Assembly: GCA_036877525.1 (NCBI GenBank)
Contig: JAZGTH010000058.1
Location: 12,451,001 to 12,515,000, forward strand
Source: Chromobotia macracanthus
Taxonomy: Eukaryota; Chordata; Actinopteri; Cypriniformes; Botiidae
Length of the DNA: 64,000 bases
Direction: 5' to 3'
Shown: piece by piece, positions 1-10,819 of the stretch
Layout: the number at the start of each line of letters is the position of its first letter
Numbering within the stretch: the stretch's first letter is position 1
The notes under the pieces: generated by a model
What the model was told of the DNA's origin: nothing
Database searches by the model: none
What the model saw: only the letters and a program-made list of their open reading frames with translations
Made by a program: the position numbers and the translations under genes

Positions 1-6
1 CCGGAG

Positions 7-339
7 GTGAGACAGAAACTCTCTCTGCATATGTGACATTAAAGCATAATGTTATCATAGTGCTGCAGTTTGGTTACACGACACAGTTGTGGTAGTGTTG
101 TCTCCGGGTATTTCTGTATTTGTTAAAAATATAATAAAATGCTTGCAGGTGTCAGTAAACAAAACATTTAAAAAATAATCAACGATAAAAGATCTTCTAT
201 TTTAAAAGGGCTTTACAAATACATTCAAAGGGAAAATAATTTAGAGAATAAATTATATTGTGTTTAAGAGGTTATGATGTTACGCTAATATATATATATA
301 TATATATATAATATATATATTAATATAATATTATAATAT

Positions 340-400
<61 letters not shown>

Positions 401-1753
401 ATTGTATATATATGTATATTGTATATATATGTGTGTGTGTGTGTGTGTTTGTGTATCGCGACAGGCTTTTATTTTTTAACTGTTATATATTGTTCTAACT
501 GTTTATAATTTTATAGCCTAAAATGTTAGATTATTGATCATATTATATTAATTATTAAACGCGTCGTTCTGCTGGTTTAAACAATTAGCAATTAAAAAGG
601 CTGAGTGACACAACATTTCGTTTTCCAAAAGCTTCGTTGTGTTGTTTTCGTTTCACTTTTCGTTTCTGCTTGTACATGCGTGAGCTTGGTTTTCCGTCTC
701 TATTCGTTTTGAAATAGAGGTTAATTCAGTAGTTATAACTATATGGGAACCAACAGGATAGAAAAGCTTTTTTTTTACATGCAAAGCAGATTTAACAGAA
801 ACTCAAAGTCTTTTCTTTTGGCCCATTTAACCCGTTTAAAGCGCTAAAAGCCGCATTTACATGGTTAGGCGTGTAACATCTCTGGCTGAATGGAGACTAA
901 ATGAATTTGGTCAACGTTGTTTGACGTAAGAAAGCCAAAGAAGAGCCCGCAGTTCCTCAGCTTTCTCCCACAGCTGCTATAATCCTCTTTCCAGTTTTGT
1001 TTGCGAGATTCGTGGTGCTTTTAAACAAGTCATTGCTCTATTTATTGCTATAAACTTCTTGAGGATAATGACTCTGGAATGAGTTGTTGCAGCAAGAACT
1101 AATGGAGGATTTCTCCATCTCCTTCACCGGCTTTTGTTGTTTTGTTTTTCCAGTTCAGTATTCTTTCATATAGACATTAAATCGAGTGTCTTTCTTTCGG
1201 CCTCTGAATAAAGTTTCAATGCGCTTTTTACAGTTTCCCTCCCTGACGTTTAACGCGTTTTGTTTTTGTTAAACCATGTTTTGTTACGAGAGTAATAATA
1301 GAGAGTATTTAACAAATATTTGTTTCTGACAAATATGTGACACATACCAAATTTAAAATGTTTACCAAAAAAGTTTTATTTCATTTTTAATAAAAACATT
1401 TTAACTTAAAATGTTTAAGTATTTTAGTATTGCAAGCTTTTCAAGAGGAAAAAGCAGCAAAATACATGAATTTTGTGATGTTATAAACGCAGTTTCACTG
1501 TACAAGAGTAAAATAATTTATATTACTAACAACCAGAATTTATTTATTACTTAAATTTTCAAATGTTCATTCATATAAAGCAAGATTAAATCAATTATTA
1601 TTTATTGTACTGTAAATATTTAAATTATTTTTATTTAAACTGATCACAACAAGCAATATTATTGTGACCTAAATCTTAGAAATTTAATGTCGTTTTAAAC
1701 AAAACAAGCAGAAATAATTGATATTCATATTGGTGGTTCTGGTTCTTCTTCAG
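7..1753 (+). other. prdm12 intron 1, AT-rich, no gene seen
   Basis: This interval lies between the donor at 7 (GTGAGA) and the acceptor ending at 1753. It is AT-rich, has a TA-repeat tract near 287-440, and shows no coding-like frame. Confidence 0.6.
287..448. repeat. (TA)n microsatellite with (GT)n end
   Basis: Long runs of TA dinucleotides are interrupted by TAATAT and GTATAT variants and end in a GT run near 431-448. The TA runs are self-complementary and could extrude as a cruciform. Confidence 0.9.
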
Positions 1754-1950
1754 AGGTTCAGAAGCTCTCCAGTCTGGTTCTGCCAAGTGAGCTGATCATT
1801 GCTCAGAGTTTAGTCCCTGGAGAAGGTCTGGGGATGGGGATTTTCTACAAGACTTGGATCAAAGCAGGAACTGAGATGGGCCCGTTCACAGGGAGAATCA
1901 TCTTCCCGGAGGATGTTGACCTGCAGAAGAACAATAACCTCATGTGGGAG

Positions 1951-4900
1951 GTGCGTGTCTCTGTGTGTGTGTCTCTGTGCGTGTGTGTCTCTGTGCGTGT
2001 GTGTCTCTGTGCGTGTGTGTCTCTGTGTGCGTCTCTGTGCGTGTCTCTGTGTGTGTGTCTCTGCGTGCGTGTGTGTCTCTGTGTGTGTGTGTGTCTCTGT
2101 GTCTGTGTGTCTCTGTGTGTGTGTCTCTGTGTGTGTGTCTCTGTGTGCGTCTCTGTGCGTGTCTCTGTGTGTGTGTCTCTGCGTGCGTGTGTGTCTCTGT
2201 GTGTGTGTGTGTCTCTGTGTCTGTGTGTCTCTGTGTGTGTGTCTCTGTGTGTGTGTCTCTGTGTGCGTCTCTGTGCGTGTCTCTCTGTGTGTGTGTCTCT
2301 GTGTGCGTCTCTGTGCGTGTCTCTGTGTGTGTGTGTGTCTCTGTGTGTGTGTCTCTGTGCGTGTGTGTCTCTGTGTGCGTCTCTGTGTGTGTGTCGATGA
2401 GTGTGTGTCTCTGCGTGCGTGTGTGTCTCTGCGTGCGTGTGTGTCTCTGTGTGCGTCTCTGTGTGTGTGTCGATGAGTGTGTGTCTCTGCGTGTGTCTCT
2501 GTGTGTGTGTGTGTCTCTGCGTGTGTGTGTGTCTCTGTGTGTGTGTGTCTCTGCGTGCGTGTGTGTCTCTGTGTGCGTCTCTGTGTGTGTGTCGATGAGT
2601 GTGTGTCTCTGCGTGTGTCTCTGTGTGTGTGTGTGTCTCTGCGTGTGTGTGTGTCTCTGTGTGTGCGTGTCTCTGTGTGTGTGTGTGTCTCTGCGTGTGT
2701 GTGTGTCTCTGTGTGTGTGTGTCTCTGTGTGTGTGTCTCTGTGTGTGTGTCTCTGTGCGAGTGTGTGTCTCTGTGTGCGTCTCTGTGTGTGTGTCGATGA
2801 GTGTGTGTCTCTGCGTGTGTGTGTGTCTCTCTCTGTGTGTGTGTCTCTGTGTGTGTGTCTCTGTGCGTGTGTGTCTCTGTGTGCGTCTCTGTGTGTGTGT
2901 CGATGAGTGTGTGTCTCTGCGTGCGTGTGTGTCTCTGTGTGTGTGTGTCTCTCTCTGTGTGTGTGTCTCTGCGTGCGTGTGTGTCTCTGTGCGTGTGTGT
3001 CTCTGTGCGTGTGTGTCTCTGTGTGCGTCTCTGTGTGTGTGTCGATGAGTGTGTGTCTCTGCGTGTGTGTGTGTCTCTCTCTGTGTGTGTGTCTCTGTGT
3101 GTGTGTCTCTGTGCGTGTGTGTCTCTGTGTGCGTCTCTGTGTGTGTGTCGATGAGTGTGTGTCTCTGCGTGCGTGTGTGTCTCTGTGTGTGTGTCTCTCT
3201 CTGTGTGTGTGTCTCTGCGTGCGTGTGTGTCTCTGTGTGTGTGTCTCTGTGCGTGTCTCTGTGTGCGTGTCTCTGTGCGTGTGTCTCTGTGTGCGTGTGT
3301 GTCTCTGTGTGCGTGTGTGTCTCTGTGTGCGTGTGTGTCTCTGTGTGTGTGTCTCTGCGTGCGTGTGTGTCTCTGTGCGTGTCTCTGTGTGCGTGTCTCT
3401 GTGCGTGTGTGTGTCTCTGTGCGTGTCTCTGTGTGCGTGTCTCTGTGCGTGTGTGTCTCTGTGTGTGTGTCTCTGTGTGTGTGTCTCTGCGTGCGTGTGT
3501 GTCTCTGTGTGTGTGTCTCTGCGTGCGTGTGTGTCTCTGCGTGCGTGTGTGTCTCTGTGCGTGTGTGTCTCTGTGTGCGTGTCTCTGTGTGCGTGTCTCT
3601 GTGTGCGTGTCTCTGTGTGCGTGTGTGTCTCTGTGCGTGTCTCTGTTGTGCGTGTCTCTTGTGCGTGGTGTCTCTGTGCGTGCGTGTCTCTGTGTGTGTG
3701 TCTCTGTGCGTGTGTGTCTCTGTGTGTGTGTCTCTGCGTGCGTGTGTGTCTCTGTGTGTGTGTCTCTGCGTGCGTGTGTGTCTCTGCGTGCGTGTGTCTC
3801 TGTGTGTGTGTCTCTGTGTGCGTGTCTCTGTGTGCGTGTGTCTCTGTGTGCGTGTGTGTCTCTGTGTGCGTGTCTCTGTGCGTGCGTGTCTCTGTGCGTG
3901 CGTGTCTCTGCGTGCGTGTGTCTCTGCGTGCGTGTGTCTCTGCGTGCGTGTGTCTCTCTGTGCGTGTGTCTATGTGCGTGTCTCTGTGTGCGTGTCTCTG
4001 TGTGCGTGTCGATGAGTGTGTGTCTCTGCGTGTGTGTGTCTCTGCGTGCGTGTGTTTCTCTGTGTTTGTGTCTCTGCGTGCGTGTGTCTCTCTGTGTGTG
4101 TGTCTCTGTGCGCGTGTGTCTCTGCGTGCGTGTGTCTCTGCGTGCGTGTGTCTCTGCGTGCGTGTGTGTCTCTGTGTGCGTGTCTCTGTGTGCGTGTCTC
4201 TGTGCGTGTGTGTCTCTGTGTGCGTGTCTCTGTGTGCGTGTGTGTCTCTGTGTGCGTGTCTCTGTGTGCGTGTGTGTCTCTGTGTGCGTGTCTCTGTGTG
4301 TGTGTTTCTCTATGTGTGTGTCTCTGTGTGTGTCTCTGCGTGCGTGTGTCTCTCTCTGTGTGTGTCTCTGTGCGTGTCTCTGTGTGTGTGTCTCTGTGTG
4401 TGTGTCGATGAGTGTGTGTTTCTCTATGTGTGTGTGTGTCTCTGTGTGCGTGTCTCTGTGTGCGTGTCTCTGTGTGCGTGTGTGTCTCTGTGTGTGTGTC
4501 TCTGTGTGCGTGTCTCTGTGTGTGTCTCTGTGCGTGTCTCTGTGTGTGTGTGTCTCTGTGTGTGTGTGTGTCTCTCTATGTGTGTGTGTGTCTCTGTGTG
4601 CGTGTCTCTGTGTGCGTGTGTGTCTCTGTGTGCGTGTCTCTGTGCGTGTCTCTGTGTGTGTGTCTCTGTGCGTGTCTCTGTGTGTGTGTCTCTGTGTGTG
4701 TCTCTGTGTGTGTGTCTCTGTGTGTGTGTCTCTGTGTGCGTGTGTGTCTCTGTGTGCGTGTCTCTGTGCGTGTCTCTGTGTGTGTGTCTCTGTGTGTGTG
4801 TCTCTGTGTGTGTGTCTCTGTGCGTGTGTTTCTCTGTGTGTGTGTCTCTGTGTGTGTCTCTGCGTGCGTGTGTCTCTCTCTGTGTGTGTCTCTGTGCGTG

Positions 4901-4993
4901 TCTCTCTGTGCGTGTCTCTGTGTGTGTGTCGATGAGTGTGTGTCTCTCTATGTGTGTGTGTGTCTCTGCGTGTTTGTGTCTCTCTGCGTGTTT
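1951..4993. repeat. 3-kb GT-rich minisatellite (GTGTGTCTCT family)
   Basis: This is a degenerate tandem array of short units built from (GT)n or GTGCGTGC followed by TCTCT. The plus strand is almost free of adenine, so every plus-strand frame is open. The only regular stops are TGA codons inside a recurring CGATGAG variant, ending at 2400, 2476, 2598, 2800, 2906, 3048, 3154, 4015, 4411 and 4935. Translated Cys-Val-Ser ORFs of up to 725 codons, and the Thr-His-rich ORF on the other strand, are artefacts of composition. TGCGTGCGTG stretches are alternating purine-pyrimidine and could adopt Z-DNA. The array begins immediately at the splice donor of prdm12 exon 2. Confidence 0.95.
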
Positions 4994-5353
4994 GTCACAC
5001 ATTTGTGTGAGACATTTGTGTTTTACTAAAACTTTATCCCATCCAACAAACTGGGTGAAATATTGGGCTTTAATATCAGCCTGATTTCTGACCTCTTGTC
5101 CCTCACAGAGGACTCACACATGTATGAAGCTACATCTTCCTCCCTGAACCGTGCACCGTGGATTCAATTCCCGCAGTAATCTTCGCTCTCACATGCGCAT
5201 TCACACGCTGGAAAAAACCCTTTCAGTCAGTCCTCGACCCTCCGCAGTCACATGCGACTTCACACTGGCGAACGTCCCTACAAGTGCCACGTGTGTCAGA
5301 GGCCGGTCAGCCGTCACCTCCACCCGTTTCCCATCCCCGCCACGGTGCTCTGA

Positions 5354-5900
5354 GAGGAGAGAGAGACACACGTCACTTTAAGGCACAGAAACGAACCAGA
5401 GGTGGCCTTGCTTAAAGGCCAGCTGTGGGAATCAAATCTGCGACTTCATTCTTCACATCATGAGAATTAAAATCAGAGATGTTTGTAAATTGTGTGAAGT
5501 TAGATTAGCCAACGTGTTGCTGTGAACATGCCTGCAGCAGGTACAGCAAACCTGATCGAGCACATACAGTGTCATTGTTACAGGTCAGTGTTTGTGTAAG
5601 TTTGTATTTCATCTATTGCAATCAATTTGAAACACACCAGATTTCTTTGTATGGCTGTTGTTAATGGAATGACTTGTCAGAGTGAGTGACACGAGACAGG
5701 TTGGTCAAAGACACTAAAATTTAGCTTCAACTGTTGCCATTTTAGAGAATAAATCATTTTAAAGCTGTTTGTCATGGCTTATTACTTCATTATAATCTTT
5801 GTGCTTTAATTTAAAGGAAAAAAACATTATTGTGTAGAAACAGCTTGTGTAGTGTCTGATGTGGATTTGGGGATAAGGGCTGCTGTTTTGGTCCCAATAT
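5354..5900. other. intergenic, nothing recognised
   Basis: No convincing coding frame, repeat family or RNA gene was seen between the prdm12 remnant and the coding-like stretch near 5960. Confidence 0.5.
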
Positions 5901-5974
5901 TTGCTATGGGGAGGAAATTGGCTGTCTGCTGTCAGGAGGTTGATGTTTCTTGTGCTTAACCTAAACTGTTCTGA

Positions 5975-6174
5975 GGACAGTAAGAGTGACAAGCCCTCAG
6001 ATCAGAACACTACTGGGAGCATCAGTGGGAGATCTCCTGTGTCTCCTACATTTGAACGCCACAGCCTTGACCTTCAGCTCCAGGGCCCAATATATCCTCA
6101 CAACAAGCTTCAGTTCCTTAAAGCTCAGTATGATAAAAATGAATTAACACTGTTCAGTGTGGAAATATTCTAAG
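5975..6174 (+). CDS. possible terminal coding exon, unrecognised
   Basis: An open stretch after a possible acceptor (CTGTTCTGAG at about 5965-5974) reads DSKSDKPSDQNTTGS, then SPTFERHSLDLQLQGPIYP, and ends in TAA at 6172-6174. A polyadenylation signal AATAAA lies near 6226. The Ser/Pro-rich composition looks like a real protein tail rather than random sequence, but no family was recognised and no upstream exon was found. It could be a fragment of a lost gene or a retrocopy. Confidence 0.25.
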
Positions 6175-6689
6175 CAAGTCAATTTGTTTCAAAATGCTTT
6201 AATACTCCCTGTGTGTAAATATAACAAATAAACACATTCTATTGCACTATTACAGTTCTGCAGTCTGTTTATCAGATGATTTTCACTTTAAAACAAAACA
6301 AGCTAAAACATTGTTATTGCAAATTATGCATTTCATCTTATATTTGGGAAATTAACTGATGAACATCGACTTAAATTTAACTGATGGTCCACAAAACTAA
6401 TCAACAAACTCAACCCTCAAACATTATGATTTGATTAAATAACAGTATTGATCAGCACTTTCTCCAGTGTGAAAACAATAGCACAATGTTTATTTCATTG
6501 TTTCATATGAACATCATGCACAGTGAGTCACAGTAAAGAAAACAGACTGAACAAATCTTTATAACTGAATAATTTCAAATCGTCAAAAGAAACAAACTTT
6601 TTGAAAGCTTTTTGAAATCTAAATTATAATACGAAAAGAAGAACAGATCACTATATTTGTGCAAAGCCATTATAGCAACAAACATTTGT

Positions 6690-6920
6690 CCAGCTCATGT
6701 ACACACAAGGGCTCTATTCTTTGTGGGAGTTCTATACTGTACAAACTGTATATTCTATCCCCTAATCCTCATCTACCCTTAAAACCAACCCTTACAGAAA
6801 CCCTTTTTTTTTACATTCTCAAATAAGCATAATTTTTTCTTTAATATTTTTTCCTGTGGTGACTGCTGGCAGGTTCCCTTGTCTGTGAGTGACCTACCAT
6901 TCTTGTGGGGACATTTGATA
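6690..6920. repeat. dispersed fish repeat fragment (GGGGACATTT type)
   Basis: The region contains TACTGTACAAACTGTATATT followed by CTATCCCCTAATCC and later TGTGGGGACATTTGATAG. This combination resembles a dispersed repeat common in cyprinid genomes. Related short pieces occur near 31520 and 40595. The family was judged by eye only. Confidence 0.45.
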
Positions 6921-7220
6921 GAAAAACAAGAACACACATTCACAAAACATAAAAGCAAACAAACCTAAACCATGTCTTCGGTGTCTTCTAAAACCTGTAT
7001 CTTCTGATACCACCTCTTACAAAGACTATTCTGGTTTTGTCTGGTAACATTTGCTTTTAAAATGATATGCATTGTGAAAAGCACTATACACATAAACATG
7101 GAAGAATCATAACATAAATATGTCTGAATACATAAACACACCCAATGATCTCAAACATGTTCAGAAAAAGAGGAACATGTAGATTAGATATGATTAATAT
7201 CAGAAGAACATATTTCCAGT

Positions 7221-8432
7221 CTAAGTCATGAGATCTGTAGCTTCCACACATTTTCTGCATAGAATCTCTTTACCTGCATAGGAGTAGCATTAGAGAATGA
7301 GGTTGCACGTGTAACAGGTGGGACACAGTCAAATGCCTGACATGAGCCCTTTAAACACTGTCATGTAGAGATCAGTCACTGCAGGTGTTTGGTTGACATG
7401 AACTCTCATTAGCCCCTCCCCACAACCACCATCAGAGCTGTGGCCCTGGTCTGCAGTCCACTGAGAGCAAAACAGCATGAGATTTACCCCAGTAATCAGC
7501 AACTTTCAGAGTAAGACAAGGTTCAATACAGCTAATGTTCCCATTCAGGATATGATCTTGCTTCAAGGTGATGTTGGAGATGCAGGCATCTATTTCCCTC
7601 AGCAGCCACGGCTCCAGATTTTCCTCACTCTAAAACACCCAATCAGAAAAACATACTCAAGACAAAACTTGGGAATTAATATCCAGCATCCTGAAACACA
7701 GACAGTCACAGAACACAGCGATCATTCAGTAAGCAGATGTTAGACTAATGAATGCAGCAGGTTAGACATGAATATATTACCTGCTTAACCGTTAATTGAC
7801 AGTAAGACGTTTGAAAGATTAATAATATTGGTTAAAAAAGTAACTTAATTGGTTAAAATAAGCATTGGCGGCAAACACATCTACAGTACATTAAAATGTT
7901 ATGTTAGCTACCCCCGCTAGAGGTCAGTAGTAAACCTGAGGTGGACATCTGGAGCTGGGGAAGCCTGTTTGCTGTTGCCGATTGTTTGTTTTAGTCCACA
8001 TCGTTTAAATCCGGCATGTCTTTAGCGGGAGAGATTGAAGCTTGAGGTTTAAATGAAGCATGCTTGGTGCTATTCAAAAATATATATAAGAGAATATAAC
8101 GCAGAAAGACCATTACCATAACACACGCTCATTGTTACGCTCGCTCAGGGTCATTTAATGAGCGTATAGCAGGTATCTAGAAGATGTGAAATCATGCAGC
8201 TGTACCATCTGACTGAAGGCAAGGTCCCCTCCAACATCCTGCAGGACACACCAGACTGAGGCGTCTGCTGTCTCACTTTACACAACCACAAAGAGATACT
8301 CACAGCATCACTGCACTGGAGCGCTTTCCCTTGCTGTACCTTCTTCTTGTATTTGATCATGTCTTTATCTACATTAAAGCATTTGTCTTTTAGCTTAACG
8401 CTCCTGAGGGACCCACCGCTTTCAGGCTGCAT
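7221..8432 (-). CDS. predicted three-exon small protein, unrecognised
   Basis: Three minus-strand exons join in phase: 8304-8432 (ATG to GCT, donor GTGAGT), 7488-7629 (acceptor TTTTAG, donor GTAAAT) and 7221-7273 (acceptor TATGCAG, ends TAG). Together they give 107 residues. The first exon starts MQPESGGSLRSVKLK and contains DKDMIKYKKKVQQGKAL. The second contains EENLEPWLLREIDACISN and ITLKQDHILNGN. The third ends CRKCVEATDLMT. The protein is mostly charged and probably helical, with no signal peptide or membrane segment. Phases 0 and 1 match at both junctions, which supports a real gene. An acceptor-like ATGCAG at the presumed start means an upstream exon is possible. I do not recognise the family and assign no function. 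Confidence 0.5.
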
Positions 8433-9384
8433 GTTATCAGTGTTGTGATATCAGTACTGGTGTTATTAGTACTGGCGGTCCACTGGGCACCCAATTCATG
8501 ACCTTGGCTTTACTTGCATAGTACTCTACCAGCTGACCTACAGGAAAACTACAAACTCATCTTCCCGCATTTCCCATCATTCCAAGTTGGAATTTAGGTC
8601 CAAGGATTTTGGTTCCACTTTAAAATGATAATCATCTCTGTTATGATTACATCTCTGTTAAACGTCTGTGTTAGAATACATTATTAATAATGTATAACAA
8701 TTGTTTCTGCATCTTTAGCATTGTACATCATCTCACCCTCTTCTTTTGGAAATGTAGTCCAGGGACGCTCAGGACTATATATGAATGCTCTCTCAGAGTT
8801 AGTCAGTGAAAAAGAAAATCCAACTCTAAGAGACAAAACAACTACTAGTAAGTAGATTAATAAGAGTTAAATGAAAGAGATCTGTATTCCTAACTTTCTC
8901 ATTGCTGTACTGGAATAAATGTACATGAATATACTGGAATATTAAAGAATGTCAAGTAATTTTCTTCCCCCATTGTCTCCACAAATCACACAGCAGAACA
9001 TACAAGAACATATATAACCAATATAAATGTTTATGTACCTGAATACTACATTAAAAAGATTAACATAAAAGTGAGAAATGTCAGTATTCAAACACAATAC
9101 AAAGTGTTACTTGACTAAAGATTTGTTGTTCATCTTCTTCACATTTGAACTGCACATATGCAGTTCTGATATCTGACCTGTGTCCACACAGAATAAATGA
9201 AACAAGCTAAATTCTTCAAAACTAACAGCAATATAAGATTCTTGTAATGAGCCCGATTAATCGGTGTTTGAATTATAAACGCTGGATAAATGCTGCCAGC
9301 ATTAGTGTTGACCATTCATGTTATCGATAACAAAACTCGCTTTACTTTATACAGCTGGACACGATCATTATCAGCTCTTCTGTC
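8433..9384. other. intergenic, nothing recognised
   Basis: AT-rich sequence upstream of the predicted small minus-strand gene. No further exon or known repeat was identified. Confidence 0.45.
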
Positions 9385-9388
9385 ACAC

Positions 9389-9938
9389 TAGCGATGGTTG
9401 TTCATTTTGAACGAATCTTTAATGTGAGTCGAAAGAACGAGTCATTCGTTCAGTTGCGCATGCGCTTAACCTATGCAGTCTGAGCCGGAGAGAGAATTGA
9501 CGTGACCACTTCCCGGATCAGTACCTCAGTCAATAATAATAACGTAAACTTTATTGTTGTATGTTGGATCATATTTAGGAATTATCATAAAATTATCAAA
9601 ATATGTGTAATAAGCATTTTCATAGAAAAAAAGGTCTGTCCATTTCTGTCACTATGTTTTTGTTACTGTTTCTTGAGGATCTGTGGTGACTCGTCAGATA
9701 AGAGGTGAGGTGAGCTAAAGGTAAACAATGAATTCATCTTTTCTGTTTCTTATTGCATTTTACTTTTGTCTTGTTTGTAGTGTGATTTACGTTTGCGTAA
9801 GCAGTAGATGTGCTAGGGAAGTAACACAACATTTTAATTTGCTAAAATGAACGAAATGACTGGAAAAAGATTCGTTCATTTTGCTGAACGAGACTCAAAG
9901 GTCCGAGTCGGTAAAATGATCCGAACTTCCCATCATTA
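9389..9938. mobile_element. candidate 550-bp non-autonomous element, GAACGA-rich ends
   Basis: The left end reads TAGCGATGG and the right end CCCATCATTA, an imperfect terminal inverted repeat. Both sides are flanked by ACAC (9385-9388 and 9939-9942), a possible target duplication. Near both ends lie repeated GAACGA/TCGTTC palindromic motifs. The interior has no transposase-like frame. The sequence resembles a high-copy cyprinid repeat by eye; its class is not assigned. Confidence 0.5.
9456..9465. promoter_or_regulatory. NRF1-like palindrome GCGCATGCGC
   Basis: A perfect GCGCATGCGC lies inside the candidate element, and a second perfect copy lies just outside it at 9971-9980. The motif matches the NRF1 consensus. 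Whether any transcript starts here is unknown. Confidence 0.4.
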
Positions 9939-9942
9939 ACAC

Positions 9943-10819
9943 AGACGGGTGTCTGCACAGAAACCGAACTGCGCATGCGCAACAACAGCACAGACGCTCG
10001 GATCTCAAATCATATGACAGACGTCTTCAGTGCAACATGTGACGTTTAGATCAGAACTGTAGTTACGTCTTACGCGCTAAATATATCTAATACAAAAACT
10101 TGAAATATTGTAGTTAGTTATTAAAATACTTTAGGTTAATAGGTATATGTATGCTAGTATCAGTTAAACTTAAAACATGTTTCTAAGACAATCTTTAACT
10201 TTCTGATTGACCATTTCTGAACCTGTTTACTTGTGCAATCAAGGCTGGTAATCATAAAAAAGATATTTGTTATATTTTATAAAGGGTGTATATATTATAA
10301 ATATATACATTACACTTTTCTTTTTATGCATTTTAAGTGTAAATTGAAGTGTTCCACTCAGCATGTCAATATAAAACAAAATTCTTTGAAAGCACAGTTA
10401 GTTGCAGAGTACAAATCCTATTAAAGGACTTATCTCAGAACTTTATGTTGGCTTACACACATTTGAGAACAACAGTGTTGTTTATTGACAAGACATTAGA
10501 TTTTATTGTTGGACTAGTTCTAGTTTTGTTATGCATATTTGTTGCACTAAAAATTCACAGATATAGGCCAGTGCATTAGAGCAGAAAGGAATAAAAACTT
10601 TCAATGTCCTGTTATCCAACATTTTATGAATTATTATACAACATTAATGGATAGAACTCCTATTAGAAATACCTTCATTTCTGACATGTAAGACTCTGAC
10701 TGGACAACACCTCCAGTGTCTGAATGAAGAGAGCACTAACAGTACTTATATTAAACCTAGTGGCATGTCAGTAGGACAGAGTAATGGGCTACTTCAGGAG
10801 GGTCTGATGTTCATGTCAG
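9943..10819. other. gsc2 3' flank
   Basis: AT-rich sequence downstream of gsc2 (minus strand). On the minus strand an AATAAA signal lies at 10481-10486, about 335 bases past the stop, and is a plausible gsc2 polyadenylation signal. No other gene was seen. Confidence 0.5.

Larger units (their letters stand above)
1..5353 (+). pseudogene. prdm12: prdm12 (PR domain zinc finger 12), partial and broken
   Basis: PRDM12 is a nuclear PR-domain zinc-finger regulator of sensory and nociceptor neuron development. Positions 1-6 look like the end of exon 1 (codons for Ser-Gly plus G, then GTGAGA donor). Exon 2 is 1754-1950 after a TTCTTCAG acceptor; the split codon G|AG gives Glu, so the phases match. 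Exon 2 reads VQKLSSLVLPSE, KTWIKAGTEMGPFTGR and NNNLMWE, clearly the PR domain of PRDM12. Exons 3-4, which encode the rest of the PR domain, were not found; a GT-rich array fills the gap. The final exon (about 5109-5353) keeps RGFNSRSNLRSHMRIHTLEK, then in another frame SQSSTL, LHTGERPYKCHVCQ and a terminal TVL. Cysteine-containing pieces of all three fingers are missing and the frame shifts after HTLEK. Read as a decayed paralogue, although assembly error around the repeat is possible. Confidence 0.8.

Noticed and set aside
4424..5002. Thr/His/Arg-rich 192-codon ORF on the minus strand
   Set aside because: Reverse complement of the same GT-rich array.
1834..5084. Long Cys-Val-Ser ORFs (up to 725 codons) resembling metal-binding proteins
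   Set aside because: All plus-strand frames are open because the array lacks adenine; they are products of the minisatellite.
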